Shown here: positions 55,632 to 64,000 of the stretch, piece by piece
Layout: the number at the start of each line of letters is the position of its first letter
Position numbering within the stretch: position 1 is the first letter of the stretch
Source of the DNA: Azospirillum cavernae
Lineage (GTDB): Bacteria; Pseudomonadota; Alphaproteobacteria; Azospirillales; Azospirillaceae
DNA length: 64,000 nucleotides
Assembly: GCF_003590795.1 (NCBI RefSeq)
Contig: NZ_QYUL01000001.1
Location: forward strand, 885,001 to 949,000
Direction: 5' to 3'
Made by a program: the position numbers and the translations under genes
The notes under the pieces: generated by a model
What the model was told of the DNA's origin: nothing
Seen by the model: only the letters and a program-made list of their open reading frames with translations
Database searches by the model: none

Positions 55632-57710
55632 TTATGACCGCTTGGACGCCCGATTCAACGCCTCGATCACCGCCGCTTCGCCCAGCAGTTCCGGCAGGGC
55701 GATTCCCTGCGGCGCGCCGGGGCCGTAGACGATGTTGAAGGGGATGCCGTAGCGGCCATGATCGGCCAGAAAGCGGGCGATGGCCTCGTCGGGCCGCGTC
55801 CAGTCCGCCCGCATGGCGATAAAAGCCGGGTCGGCGAAGCGCTCGGCGACGGCGCCGCGATTGAGGACCAGCTTCTTGTTGGCCTGACAGGTGATGCACC
55901 AATCGGCGGTGACGTCGACGAACACCACCCGCCCCGCCGCGACATGCTCGCGAATGGCGGACTCGGCAAAGGGCGTCCAGCGATTCGCCGCCTCGCTCGT
56001 AGAAGCCGCCGCGCCCACCGATGGGCCGACCGCCAGCGGCAGGGCGAAGGCGGTCAGCGCCAAGCCCCCGGCCAGCGCCGGTCCCGCCCAGCCGGAGCGT
56101 TGCGGCAAGCGCCGCCCCAGCCACAGCGCCGCCACCAACCCAATCATCAGAGCGGCGACTCCGCCCGCCGCCGCCTCGCCGATCTGCGCGACCAGGACCG
56201 ACAGCAGCCACAGCGCGGTGGCCGCCAGGGCCACGCCCATCGCCGCCCGCAGCCGCGCCATCCAACGCCCCGGACGCGGCAGCCACGCCGCCACGCGCGG
56301 CCACGCCGCGACCAGCAGATAGGGCAAGGCCAAGCCGACACCCAAGGCGGCGAAGATGGCGTAAATTTCAACCGGCCCCTTGGCCAGCGCGAAGCCCACC
56401 GCCGTTCCCAGGAAGGGGGCCGAACAGGGAGTCGCCAGCAAGGTGGCGAAGGCCCCGGTGGCGAAGGGACCGGCCAGCCCGTCGCCCTCCAGCCGGTCGG
56501 CCAGCGCGCGCGGCAAAGGCACCTCGAACAGCCCCCACAGATTGGCGGAGAACAGCGTCACCAGCACCACCATGAAGACCAGGAACAGCGGTTGCTGAAA
56601 CTGGATGCCCCAGCCGACCGCCCCGCCCGCCGCCTTCACCGCGACCAGCGCCGACGCCATCAGCAGGAAGGAGGTCAGGATCCCGGCGGCGCTGGCCAGA
56701 AACCCGGCGCGCACCGCGCCGGTCGCCCGCCCGCCATGCTTGATGACCGAGAGAAGCTTCAACGACAGAACCGGCAGCACGCAGGGCATCAGGTTGAGGA
56801 TCAAGCCGCCGAGCAGCGCCACCCCCAGCATGGCGAACAGCCCACGCCCGGCGACCGCCCCCGCCAGCGGGGCGACCGCCGCCGGGGTTTCGACCGCGCG
56901 CGCGCCGTCCACCAGGGTCACGGTGACGGCCCGCCCGGCCAAATCCAGATCCTTGGGCGGATCGGACGCCCGCAGGGTCAGGCGCACCCGCTTGTCATTG
57001 TCGGAAAACACCGCCTTCGGCGCGGTGAAGCTCAGCGGCGGGTCGGTTTCGACAAAGACGTCGGGGGAGACGAAGCCGTCGGTCGCCGTCGCCTCGATCT
57101 CCAGCGCGTCGCCAGCGCCGCGCACCGAGGCGACGCTGACCAGCCCCGCCCCGCCCAGCGCGCCGACGCGCGGCACCAGCGATTGGGCGCGGGCGACGTC
57201 GTTCGCCGAGTCCCCCGGCTGCGCCGGTCCCGCCGGAAGGGCCAGGGACAGCTTGACCGTTTGCGGCACGCAAATGTCCGAACAGACCAGCAGATCGGCG
57301 GACAGCGCCAGATCCAGCGGCTTGCCCGGCGTTTGCAGAACGGCGCGCAGCGGCAACAGCGTCTCGACGTCGTACCCGGCGCTCTCGAACCCCAGAACGG
57401 AGAAGCGATGCGGCGCCGGATAGGACAGCGTCGCGTCCTTGAGATTGGTCGAACCGCTCCAATCCAGGCGCGGCGGGTATCCGGCGTCGCCGGGGGACCG
57501 CCAATAGGTCTTCCACCCCGGTTCCAGGCGCAGTTCCAGCCCCAGCGGCAGCGCGTCGAGATCGCCGACGGCGCGCGCCGAGGACACCAGCCGCGCCTCC
57601 ACCGGCCCGGCCTTGGTCCAGGCGCCTTGGCCCGCATTCTGCGCCAGCGCGGCGAACGGGACCGCCGTCAGCATCGCGACCGCCAGCGCCCGAGCGGCAA
57701 AGCTGTTCAT
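55632..57710 (-). CDS. DsbD/ScsB-type thiol:disulfide interchange protein
   Basis: This 692-residue protein has an N-terminal signal peptide (FAARALAVAMLTAVPFAALA, cut before QN). A periplasmic N-terminal domain with paired Cys (LLVCSDICVPQTV) comes next, then about eight membrane segments from residue 300 to 560 with LMPCVLPVL and ATPCSAPFL. A C-terminal thioredoxin domain has the CITC active site (DWCITCQANKKL). It moves electrons from the cytoplasm to periplasmic thiols. ATG 57710 is used; ATG 57719 is an alternative. Confidence 0.92.
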   Translation of the reverse strand: MNSFAARALAVAMLTAVPFAALAQNAGQGAWTKAGPVEARLVSSARAVGDLDALPLGLELRLEPGWKTYWRSPGDAGYPPRLDWSGSTNLKDATLSYPAPHRFSVLGFESAGYDVETLLPLRAVLQTPGKPLDLALSADLLVCSDICVPQTVKLSLALPAGPAQPGDSANDVARAQSLVPRVGALGGAGLVSVASVRGAGDALEIEATATDGFVSPDVFVETDPPLSFTAPKAVFSDNDKRVRLTLRASDPPKDLDLAGRAVTVTLVDGARAVETPAAVAPLAGAVAGRGLFAMLGVALLGGLILNLMPCVLPVLSLKLLSVIKHGGRATGAVRAGFLASAAGILTSFLLMASALVAVKAAGGAVGWGIQFQQPLFLVFMVVLVTLFSANLWGLFEVPLPRALADRLEGDGLAGPFATGAFATLLATPCSAPFLGTAVGFALAKGPVEIYAIFAALGVGLALPYLLVAAWPRVAAWLPRPGRWMARLRAAMGVALAATALWLLSVLVAQIGEAAAGGVAALMIGLVAALWLGRRLPQRSGWAGPALAGGLALTAFALPLAVGPSVGAAASTSEAANRWTPFAESAIREHVAAGRVVFVDVTADWCITCQANKKLVLNRGAVAERFADPAFIAMRADWTRPDEAIARFLADHGRYGIPFNIVYGPGAPQGIALPELLGEAAVIEALNRASKRS

Positions 57711-57755
57711 CGTCCGCATCCTCGTCCCCATCGTCGCGCGTCGGTCCCTTTGGCC

Positions 57756-57800
57756 GGTCCATCCGGGACGCCGCCCTCGGTCCATCCAGGGCGCCGCCCT
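57756..57800. repeat. Tandem 22-bp direct repeat upstream of dsbD
   Basis: Two copies (57756-57777 and 57779-57800), 20 of 22 positions identical, spaced by one base. The unit begins GGTCCATCC and ends CGCCGCCCT. Confidence 0.75.
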
Positions 57801-57811
57801 ATTGCGCCACC

Positions 57812-57835
57812 CCTATATAGGAACCCATATATAGG
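57812..57835. promoter_or_regulatory. Perfect CCTATATA/TATATAGG palindrome
   Basis: 8-bp arms at 57812-57819 and 57828-57835 with an 8-base spacer. It lies in the divergent region between the DsbD-like gene (minus) and the AlgH gene (plus), and is very AT-rich in GC-rich surroundings, so an operator or overlapping promoters are likely. Confidence 0.5.
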
Positions 57836-57963
57836 TGACAAAGATCGTGTCGTGCTGTCACACTCTGGTGAATGCGTCGCGAGAACGCCCACCACAACCG
57901 AACGTTCGGACAGGCATGGCCGCCCGCCGCCCATCCTGGATCGACGATCAAGGATGAACGCCC

Positions 57964-58539
57964 ATGCCGCGACTGACCAAGTCCTCGGAATCGCTGACCG
58001 GCCAGCTGCTGATCGCCATGCCTGGAATGGAGGATCCCCGTTTCCAACGCACGGTCATCTACATGTGCGCGCACAACGAGGATGGGGCGATGGGGCTGGT
58101 GGTCAACCGCCTGTTCGGATCCATCACGTTCGAGGATCTGCTCGAACAGCTCGACATGAACATCAGCCAGCCCGCCAACAACCCGCCCGTCCATTACGGC
58201 GGCCCGGTCGAATCGGGGCGCGGCTTCGTCCTGCACTCCACCGACTATGTGCGCGACGGCACGCTGGTGGTGAACGACGACGTCGCCCTGACCGCGACCA
58301 TCGACATCCTGCGCGCCATCTCCGAAGATCGCGGCCCGCGCCGCAACCTGCTGCTGCTCGGCTACGCCGGCTGGGGGCCGGGCCAGTTGGACGCCGAGTT
58401 CCAGGCGAATGGCTGGCTGAACGCGCCCTGCGACGAAAAGCTGCTGTTCGACACCGATCTGGACGCCAAATGGGAACGCGCCATCGGCAAGCTCGGCGTC
58501 AGCGTCTCCATGCTGTCGGGCGAGGCCGGGCACGCCTGA
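57964..58539 (+). CDS. YqgE/AlgH-family protein (DUF179)
   Basis: This 191-residue protein has the family motifs LTGQLLIAMPGMEDPRFQRT, ALGLVVNR-like MGLVVNRLFG, YGGPVESGRGFVLHS and LGYAGWGPGQLDAEF. Its biochemical role is unsettled; AlgH in Pseudomonas was linked to alginate regulation. It stands alone on plus, divergent from the DsbD-like gene and convergent with moaE. Confidence 0.93.
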   Translation: MPRLTKSSESLTGQLLIAMPGMEDPRFQRTVIYMCAHNEDGAMGLVVNRLFGSITFEDLLEQLDMNISQPANNPPVHYGGPVESGRGFVLHSTDYVRDGTLVVNDDVALTATIDILRAISEDRGPRRNLLLLGYAGWGPGQLDAEFQANGWLNAPCDEKLLFDTDLDAKWERAIGKLGVSVSMLSGEAGHA

Positions 58540-58567
58540 GGCGCGCGGCGGATCAACGCACGGCGGG

Positions 58568-59020
58568 TCAGGGATCCCAACGGGCGGCGGCGCTGTCGTC
58601 GCTGTCCTTGGCCTCGACCCAGCGTTCGCCGTCGGGGGTGGCCTCCAGCTTCCAAAAGGGCGCTTTGGTTTTCAGCCAGTCGATCAGGAAACGGCAGGAG
58701 TCGAACGCCGCGTCGCGGTGGGCCGACGCGGTGGCGACCAGCACGATTTGGTCGCCCGGCTCCAACCGGCCATAGCGGTGGATGATGAGCACGTCGTCGA
58801 GCGGCCAGCGTCGCCGCGCCTCCGCCTCGATCGCCTCCAACTGCTTTTCGGTCATGCCCGGGTAATGCTCCAGCGTCATGGCGCTGACCGCCGCCCCGCC
58901 CGCCATGTCGCGCACCAACCCGGAAAACAGCGTCACCCCGCCGATGGAGCTCCGCCCGCGCGTCAGAGCGGCGTATTCGGCGCCGACGTCGAAATCCTCC
59001 GCCTGGACCCGGATCGCCAC
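58568..59020 (-). CDS. moaE: Molybdopterin synthase catalytic subunit MoaE
   Basis: This 150-residue protein converts precursor Z (cPMP) to molybdopterin with MoaD. Motifs are GGVTLFSGLVRDMAGG, LEHYPGMTEKQLEAI, HRYGRLEPGDQIVLVATASAHR and the active-site Lys in KTKAPFWKLE. It starts with GTG at 59020, 4 bases after moaD. Together with moaD, moeA and mobB this gives late molybdenum cofactor synthesis in one operon. Confidence 0.96.
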   Translation of the reverse strand: MAIRVQAEDFDVGAEYAALTRGRSSIGGVTLFSGLVRDMAGGAAVSAMTLEHYPGMTEKQLEAIEAEARRRWPLDDVLIIHRYGRLEPGDQIVLVATASAHRDAAFDSCRFLIDWLKTKAPFWKLEATPDGERWVEAKDSDDSAAARWDP

Positions 59021-59024
59021 CGCC

Positions 59025-59279
59025 TCAGCCCCCCGTGACCGGCGGGAACAAGGCGACCTCGTCCCCCGGTTCGATGGGGTGGTCGTAGGGGACATGCTCC
59101 TGATTGACCGCGACCTTGACCACCTTGCTGTTGGCCAGCGCTTCGGCGTGTTTGGGGCTGCGGGTCTTCAGCCAATCGACCAACGCGCCGACAGTCTTGA
59201 CCTCGGCGGGAAGATCGACGGTTTCCGACGGCACGCCGATTTTGGTCCGCAGCCAGGCGAAATAGAAAATCTTCATCAT
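59025..59279 (-). CDS. moaD: Molybdopterin synthase sulfur carrier MoaD
   Basis: This 84-residue ubiquitin-fold protein ends in the required Gly-Gly (PPVTGG). It begins MMKIFYFAWLRTKIG. It carries sulfur as a thiocarboxylate for MoaE. It lies between moeA and moaE with 4-11 base gaps. Confidence 0.96.
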   Translation of the reverse strand: MMKIFYFAWLRTKIGVPSETVDLPAEVKTVGALVDWLKTRSPKHAEALANSKVVKVAVNQEHVPYDHPIEPGDEVALFPPVTGG

Positions 59280-59290
59280 CGGACCTCACG

Positions 59291-60544
59291 TCACCGAACG
59301 TCGTTGAAGGGCAGAAAATCCACCAGCATGCCCGGCTCGACCCGCGCCACATCCTCGGCCAACTCGATCAGCCCGTCGGATTCGACCAGGGACGACAACA
59401 CCCCGGCCCCGTCGCGCGGGTGCTTCGTCGCCCGCAACTGGCCGTCGGCGTCACGGCTGAGGGAGGCGCGGAGATACTCCCGCCGACCGGGTTTTTTCTT
59501 GTACGCGAAGGTGGCGCGCACCGGATAGAGCGTCGGCGTTTCGTCCGCCGCCCCCATCAGCCGCAGCAGGATCGGGCGGGCGACGCGCAGAAAGGTGACG
59601 ACGACGGCGACCGGGTTGCCGGGCAGCCCGACGAAGACCGCCTCCCCCACCCGGCCCAGCGCGACCGGACGGCCCGGCTTGATCGCCAGCCGCCAGAAAT
59701 CGAGCCGCCCCGTGGCCTCCACCGCCGCCTTGACGTGATCCTCCTCCCCGGTGGACATGCCGCCCGAGGTGATGAGCGCGTCGTGGCTTCGCGCCGTCTC
59801 GGCCAGCCGGTCGCGGATCGTCTCGAAACGATCGGGCAGAATGCCAAGGTCGGTCACGGCGCAGCCCAGCCGGGCCAGCAGCGCCATCAGGGAATAGCGG
59901 TTGGCGTCATAAACCGCCCCGGCGTCGAGCGCCGCGCCCGGATCCCGCACCTCGTCGCCGGTGGAGAACACGGCGACGCGCAGCCGCGCCCGCACGTCCA
60001 CCCGGCGGCAGCCCAGCGAGGCGAGCAGGCCGATGTCCTCGGGCCGCAAGCGCCGCCCGGCGGTGAGCACCACGGCCCCCCGCGTCACGTCCTCCCCCGC
60101 CAAACGGCGGTTGACGCCGCGCCGGATGCCCGGCGGCAGGGTGACGTGCCCATCCTCCGCCCGGCAATCCTCCTGCATGAACACGGTGTCCAGCCCGGCG
60201 GGCATCGGTGCGCCGGTGAAGATGCGCGCAGCCTCCCCCCGGCTGGCCGGTCGCGGCGACGCCTGCCCCGCCGCCACCCGCGCGGTGACGGGCAGCCGGG
60301 TCGGGCCGTTCGGGTCGAGGTCGTCGAAGAACACCGCGTAGCCATCGACCGCCGCATTGTCGTGCGGCGGCACGCTGAAGGGGGCGATGTGGTCGGCGGC
60401 CAGCGCCCGGCCCAGCGCGTCGGTCAAGGCGACGCCCTCCACCCCCGTCACCGGGCAGACCCGTTCGGCCAGCCGCGCCAACGCCCGGTCCACCGTCATC
60501 ATCTCGCCGCCGAAGGCGAAGCAATCGTTGCTGAGTTGAACCAT
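59291..60544 (-). CDS. moeA: Molybdopterin molybdenumtransferase MoeA
   Basis: This 417-residue protein inserts molybdate into adenylated molybdopterin. Recognisable are FSVPPHDNAAVDGYA, IFTGAPMPAGLDTVFMQED, STGDEVRDPGAAL, the SGGMSTGEEDHVKAAV core and FVGLPGNPVAVVVTF. Length is normal. It uses molybdate brought in by modABC about 17 kb away. Confidence 0.97.
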   Translation of the reverse strand: MVQLSNDCFAFGGEMMTVDRALARLAERVCPVTGVEGVALTDALGRALAADHIAPFSVPPHDNAAVDGYAVFFDDLDPNGPTRLPVTARVAAGQASPRPASRGEAARIFTGAPMPAGLDTVFMQEDCRAEDGHVTLPPGIRRGVNRRLAGEDVTRGAVVLTAGRRLRPEDIGLLASLGCRRVDVRARLRVAVFSTGDEVRDPGAALDAGAVYDANRYSLMALLARLGCAVTDLGILPDRFETIRDRLAETARSHDALITSGGMSTGEEDHVKAAVEATGRLDFWRLAIKPGRPVALGRVGEAVFVGLPGNPVAVVVTFLRVARPILLRLMGAADETPTLYPVRATFAYKKKPGRREYLRASLSRDADGQLRATKHPRDGAGVLSSLVESDGLIELAEDVARVEPGMLVDFLPFNDVR

Positions 60545-60603
60545 GATGCGGGCAGTCTAGTCTGCGGGGTCTGCCGGTGCGACGGAGAAATTGCCGCGAT
60601 GGG

Positions 60604-61110
60604 TCAGGGATGTCCCAACCCGCAACGCTCCACCACAAAGGCCGCCACCGCTTCGGCGTCGTTCAAATCCAGAACGGGAACCGGGCAGCCGGGAACCGGG
60701 CCGTCACTGGCCACCGCGACGATGCTGGAATCGCCCGCCGCGATCAACGGCTTGTCCACCGCCGCCCGCCAAACCTCGATCTTCTCGTGCGGTTCGCGCT
60801 TGAAGCCTTCGATCAGCAGCAGATCGACCGGCGACAGCTTGGCGACCAGTTCGGACAGGGTCAGTTCCGGTTCGTCGTCGCGCAGCTCGTGCATCAAGGC
60901 CCAGCGGCGGGGCGAGCTGACCAGCACCTCCGTGGCGCCGGCGACGCGGTGGTTGTGGCTGTCCTTGCCCGGATGGTCGATGTCGAAGCCCTTGTGGGCG
61001 TGCTTGACCGTCGAGACGCGCAGGCCCCGCGCGGTCAGCGCCGGAATCAGCCGGACCATCAGCGCCGTCTTGCCGCTGCCGCTCCACCCGGTCAGTCCAA
61101 ATATTTTCAT
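60604..61110 (-). CDS. mobB: Molybdopterin-guanine dinucleotide biosynthesis protein MobB
   Basis: This 168-residue P-loop protein has GLTGWSGSGKTALMVRLIPAL (Walker A), VSTVKHAHKGFDIDHPGKDS, and LLLIEGFKREPHEKIEVWR. It binds GTP and assists MobA in attaching GMP (or a related step) to the cofactor. mobA itself is not in the window. It precedes moeA by 59 bases. Confidence 0.94.
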   Translation of the reverse strand: MKIFGLTGWSGSGKTALMVRLIPALTARGLRVSTVKHAHKGFDIDHPGKDSHNHRVAGATEVLVSSPRRWALMHELRDDEPELTLSELVAKLSPVDLLLIEGFKREPHEKIEVWRAAVDKPLIAAGDSSIVAVASDGPVPGCPVPVLDLNDAEAVAAFVVERCGLGHP

Positions 61111-61120
61111 AAGACGGCCC

Positions 61121-61717
61121 TCAGCCGACGCGGCGGGCGGATTGGGGCGGGACCGGCTTTTGTTCGGCCATCATGTGGGTCAGCCCAGCCCGCATGTAAT
61201 CCCAGCCTGTGTAGAAGGTCAGCGCCGCCGCGATCCACAGGCCGACGGTGCCGACGAAGGTGACGGGGAACTCCGCCGGGCCGTGATCGCCGACGATCAG
61301 AAAGCCCAGCGCGACCATCTGGATCGCCGTCTTCCATTTGGCCAGCCACGTCACCGGCACGCCGACATGCAGGCCCGCCAGATACTCGCGCAGGCCCGAC
61401 ACCAGCACCTCGCGCAGCAGGATGACCACGGCGGGCAGAATCGACAGACCGTTCAGCCGGTCGAAGCCGACCAGCATGATCAGCGTCGCCGCCACCAGCA
61501 GCTTGTCGGCGATGGGGTCCAGGAACTTGCCGATCACGCTTTCCTGCGCCCAGGCGCGCGCCAGATAGCCGTCGAACCAGTCGGTGACGCAGGCAGCCCC
61601 GTAGAGCGCGCAGGCCGTGTAGGCCGCCCACGCCTCCGTCACATAGAACAGGCCGACGACCGGCGGGATGACCGCGATGCGCGACAGGGTCAGCAGGTTG
61701 GGCAGGCTGGTCAACAT
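61121..61717 (-). CDS. pgsA: CDP-diacylglycerol-glycerol-3-phosphate phosphatidyltransferase
   Basis: This 198-residue integral membrane protein has the CDP-alcohol phosphotransferase signature in DWFDGYLARAWAQES and GKFLDPIADKLL (DGxxAR...GxxxDxxxD). It makes phosphatidylglycerol phosphate. NLLTLSRIAVIPPVVGLFY opens the protein. It follows uvrC on minus, a common order, and precedes mobB by 10 bases. Confidence 0.96.
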   Translation of the reverse strand: MLTSLPNLLTLSRIAVIPPVVGLFYVTEAWAAYTACALYGAACVTDWFDGYLARAWAQESVIGKFLDPIADKLLVAATLIMLVGFDRLNGLSILPAVVILLREVLVSGLREYLAGLHVGVPVTWLAKWKTAIQMVALGFLIVGDHGPAEFPVTFVGTVGLWIAAALTFYTGWDYMRAGLTHMMAEQKPVPPQSARRVG

Positions 61718-61768
61718 GGTCAGAGGCTCGAACCGCTGGAGGGGGCGAAGGAGGCGGGCGCGCGCATT

Positions 61769-63727
61769 CTAACCGTCGGGATGGAAGTGATCGTATATCT
61801 TTTTTGCAACCGTCCGATTGACGCCCTCGACCGACTCCAAATCGGCCAGCCCGGCCCGCGCCACCGCCGCCCCGCTGCCGAAATGATGAAGCAGCGCCTT
61901 CTTGCGGGCGGGGCCGATGCCGGGCACCTCGTCGATGGGGGATTTGCCGATGGCCTTGGTCCGTTTGGCCCGGTGGGTGCCGATGGCGAAGCGGTGCGCC
62001 TCGTCGCGCAGCCGTTGCAGGAAATAGAGAACGGGGTCGCGCGACTCCATCTGGAAGGGCGGGCGGCCTTCGATCAGGAAATGCTCGCGCCCGGCGTCGC
62101 GATCCGGCCCCTTGGCGATGCCGACCAGGGTCACATCGTCGATGCCAAGCTCGGCAAGCACGTCGCGCGCCACGTTCAACTGGCCGATGCCGCCGTCGAT
62201 CAGCACCAGATCGGGCCAGCTTCCCAGCGTGCGTTCGGGGTCTTCCTTGATGGCGCGCCCGAATCGGCGGGTCAGAACCTCGCGCATCATGGCGAAATCG
62301 TCGCCCGCCGCGCCCTCGGTGCGGATGTTGAATTTGCGGTAGGCGTTCTTGATGAAGCCCTCCGGCCCGGCGACGATCATGGCGCCGATGGCGTGCGCGC
62401 CCTGGATGTGGGAGTTGTCGTAGACCTCCACCCGCTCCGGCGGCGAATCCAGCCCGAAGACGGTCGCCACCCCTTCCAAGAGCCGCGCTTGCGAGGAGCT
62501 TTCAGCCAGCCGCCGCCCGTGCGCCTCGCGCGCGTTGGTCAAAGCGTGATCGACGATGCGCCGCTTCTCCCCGCGCTTGGGTTCGACCAGTTCGACCTTG
62601 TGGTCGGCGCGCAGGCTCAACGCCTCCGTCAACAGCTCCAGTTCGGGCAGGGCGTGGCTGACCAGCACCAGCGGCGGGGCGGCCTTGTTCTCGTAGAATT
62701 GGGCGATGAAGGCGGCCAGCACCTCCTCGATTTCGGCGGCCTTGTCGTGGCTGGGGAAATAGGCGCGGTTGCCGTAGTTGCGCCCGCCCCGGAAGAAGAA
62801 GATTTGGATGCAGGTGACGCCGCCCTCGCTGTGGGCCGCCACCACGTCGGCGTCCTCCACCACCCCTTCGACGTTGATGTCCTGATGGGCCTGGATGGCG
62901 GTCAGGGCGCGGATGCGGTCGCGGTAGCGCGCCGCCGTCTCGAAATCCATCGCGTCGGACGCCGCCATCATCTGGGCGACGAACTCCGTCTGGATGTCGC
63001 GGCTCTTGCCCGCCAGAAAGGCGCGGGCCTGCCCGACCTGAGCCTGATACTCCTCCGGCGTCACGCGGGCGACGCAGGGCGCGGTGCAGCGCTTGATCTG
63101 GTGTTGCAGGCAGGGCCGGGTGCGTGACGAAAACACCGTGTCGGCGCAGTTGCGCAGCAGAAAGGCGCGCTGCAAGGCGGTGATCGTCCGGTTGACCGCG
63201 CCCGCCGACGCGAAGGGGCCGAAATAATCGGCGTCCCGCCCGCGCGCCCCGCGATGCTTGGTGAGCTGCGGGTAATCATGGTCTTTGGTTATCATGATGT
63301 GCGGGAAGGTTTTGTCATCCCGCAGCAGCACGTTGTAACGCGGCGCCAGCCGCTTGATGAGGTTCGATTCCAGCAGCAGCGCCTCGACCTCGGTGTGGGT
63401 CGTGACGAACTCCATGCTTTCGGTTTCCGACACCATGCGCTGAAGGCGGACCGGCAGCTTGACGACCTGGGTGTAGTTCGTCACCCGGCGCTTCAGATTG
63501 CGCGCCTTGCCGACATAGAGCACCGCCCCGTCGCCCGCCAGCATCCGGTAAACGCCCGGCGTCTGCGGCAGGGTTTTCAGATGCTCGCGAATGATCTCGA
63601 CGCCGCGCGCCAGGTCGGCGGGACGGCGGCGCGCGCGGGCGGGCGCGCCGTTCACCGGGTCAGGAGCGTCGGGCGCGGAAGCCGCCCCGGAGCCGGGCGG
63701 GGTGTCGGAGGAATGCGTGTCGGACAT
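61769..63727 (-). CDS. uvrC: Excinuclease ABC subunit C
   Basis: This 652-residue nucleotide-excision repair nuclease has an N-terminal GIY-YIG domain ([24 protein letters not shown]), a UVR/UvrB-binding stretch, the RNase H-like C-terminal nuclease ([33 protein letters not shown]) and two helix-hairpin-helix repeats ([20 protein letters not shown]). A 40-residue acidic/Pro-rich lead precedes the domain. ATG 63727 is used; an upstream in-frame ATG near 63778 is possible. Confidence 0.97.
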   Translation of the reverse strand: MSDTHSSDTPPGSGAASAPDAPDPVNGAPARARRRPADLARGVEIIREHLKTLPQTPGVYRMLAGDGAVLYVGKARNLKRRVTNYTQVVKLPVRLQRMVSETESMEFVTTHTEVEALLLESNLIKRLAPRYNVLLRDDKTFPHIMITKDHDYPQLTKHRGARGRDADYFGPFASAGAVNRTITALQRAFLLRNCADTVFSSRTRPCLQHQIKRCTAPCVARVTPEEYQAQVGQARAFLAGKSRDIQTEFVAQMMAASDAMDFETAARYRDRIRALTAIQAHQDINVEGVVEDADVVAAHSEGGVTCIQIFFFRGGRNYGNRAYFPSHDKAAEIEEVLAAFIAQFYENKAAPPLVLVSHALPELELLTEALSLRADHKVELVEPKRGEKRRIVDHALTNAREAHGRRLAESSSQARLLEGVATVFGLDSPPERVEVYDNSHIQGAHAIGAMIVAGPEGFIKNAYRKFNIRTEGAAGDDFAMMREVLTRRFGRAIKEDPERTLGSWPDLVLIDGGIGQLNVARDVLAELGIDDVTLVGIAKGPDRDAGREHFLIEGRPPFQMESRDPVLYFLQRLRDEAHRFAIGTHRAKRTKAIGKSPIDEVPGIGPARKKALLHHFGSGAAVARAGLADLESVEGVNRTVAKKIYDHFHPDG

Positions 63728-63836
63728 GGCCCGACTGTCGTCGAGCCGACGCGCGCGGTCAACCGTCCGCCGCGTCATGGGCGCCGCGCGGCGACTCACC
63801 CTTGCCCACCGAGCGCCGCAGACTATCCACCGATCC

Positions 63837-63845
63837 TGTGGATAA
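63837..63845 (-). promoter_or_regulatory. DnaA-box match
   Basis: Reads TTATCCACA on minus, an exact 9/9 match to the DnaA box. A degenerate CTATCCACC lies about 15 bases away on plus. Two sites do not make an origin. Confidence 0.4.
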
Positions 63846-63901
63846 GTTTGTCGATAACAAAGGGGGGAAGGGGTCGGAACCCAAGCGCCGCAAGGACTCT
63901 C

Positions 63902-63926
63902 AGGCATATGCCTAAAAATTAGGCAT
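63902..63926. promoter_or_regulatory. Overlapping palindromes AGGCATATGCCT and ATGCCTAA-N3-TTAGGCAT
   Basis: A perfect 12-bp palindrome (63902-63913) overlaps a perfect 8-bp inverted repeat (63908-63915 and 63919-63926). Three AGGCAT half-sites lie in 25 bases. This is typical of a repressor operator for uvrC or for the unseen gene to the right. Confidence 0.5.
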
Positions 63927-64000
63927 TTTCGCTAAGCCATTGATTTCTTTACGTCAGCTCCGAGTCAAGCGCGTCAAATGACCCTGCGGCACAAAAATGT

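Larger units (their letters stand above)
63728..64000. other. Right-edge intergenic region, at least 273 bp
   Basis: Upstream of uvrC. It carries a DnaA-box match and an operator-like palindrome, and is AT-rich past 63900. The next gene to the right lies outside the window. Confidence 0.5.

Noticed and set aside
57812-57835. TATATA palindrome as a canonical Mo-box
   Set aside because: The TATATA arms are 8 bases apart, not 6-7, and the outer CG pairs are missing. No molybdenum gene starts next to it.
55758-58775. A 1005-codon plus-strand open frame opposite the DsbD-like gene
   Set aside because: Composition is Arg/Gln/Gly-rich antisense. It crosses the divergent promoter and runs through algH in another frame.
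59420-63127. A 1235-codon plus-strand open frame opposite moeA, mobB, pgsA and uvrC
   Set aside because: The minus strand carries four well-conserved proteins there; the plus frame has no motif and shadow composition.
63728-64000. Replication origin
   Set aside because: Only one exact DnaA box and one degenerate site, with no typical flanking origin genes in view.

Overview
The window looks like an alphaproteobacterial chromosome, most likely Rhodospirillales/Azospirillum-like. The evidence is high GC, a dusB(nifR3)-ntrB-ntrC-ntrY-ntrX run, fused ispDF, a pyruvate dehydrogenase operon whose E1-beta subunit carries its own lipoyl domain, and the cluster argS-SPOR-nagZ-scpA-scpB-tatABC. The assignment rests on gene order and protein motifs read by eye, not on a search. 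Almost all of the window is ordinary core genome at high coding density. No prophage, CRISPR array, defence island or secondary-metabolite cluster is visible.

Layout. 1-6.4 kb: two tandem paralogues of an unrecognised family (the first cut by the window edge), a tyrosine-phosphatase-like protein, a PLP threonine/serine dehydratase, a MoxR AAA ATPase, a soluble double-PAS chemotaxis receptor and a small cupin. 6.4-18.4 kb (minus strand): alaS, then a long probable operon reading dgt, argS, SPOR protein, nagZ, M50 protease, scpA, scpB, tatA, tatB, tatC and closing on a 19-bp hairpin. The SPOR gene has a one-base frameshift in a C/G-rich stretch. 18.5-20.6 kb: erpA, xthA, a hypothetical gene and tRNA-Ser(UGA) with its own terminator. 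20.6-22.4 kb: a complete ISAs1-type insertion sequence with 25-bp inverted ends and a perfect 10-bp target duplication, followed by a decayed stretch with a tandem repeat and a broken reading frame.

22.4-30.8 kb (minus): the nitrogen regulators dusB-ntrB-ntrC-ntrY-ntrX and a CcsA-type membrane protein. 30.9-40.6 kb: ispDF and a stand-alone CinA C-terminal amidase on plus. On minus lie a RatA/COQ10-like protein, lipA, lpdA, a stand-alone AroQ-type chorismate mutase, pdhC, pdhB, pdhA and ftsB. Lipoate synthesis and all three PDH components are therefore adjacent, with an unexpected aromatic-biosynthesis gene between E2 and E3. 40.8-43.4 kb: the molybdate transporter modABC with a candidate molybdate-responsive operator. 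43.6-47.7 kb: rpe, a tautomerase divergent from a LysR regulator, a secreted nuclease-fold protein overlapping a SRAP/HMCES gene, and an unrecognised Gly/Ser/Ala-rich protein.

48.0-57.7 kb: a molybdopterin hydroxylase large subunit with the form II CoxL-type motif but no partner subunits, an EAL phosphodiesterase, a GNAT enzyme, cysQ, a DUF455 ferritin-like protein, thrB, rnhA, a peroxiredoxin and a DsbD/ScsB reductase. 58-64 kb: AlgH family, then uvrC-pgsA-mobB-moeA-moaD-moaE on minus. Molybdate uptake, cofactor synthesis and one molybdenum enzyme thus lie within about 20 kb. The right edge carries a DnaA-box match and a clean operator-like palindrome facing a gene outside the window.

No convincing new multi-gene system is visible. 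The best leads are the tandem unknown family at the left edge, chorismate mutase inside the PDH operon, the frameshifted SPOR gene, the orphan CoxL-like subunit, and the palindromes at 57.8 and 63.9 kb.
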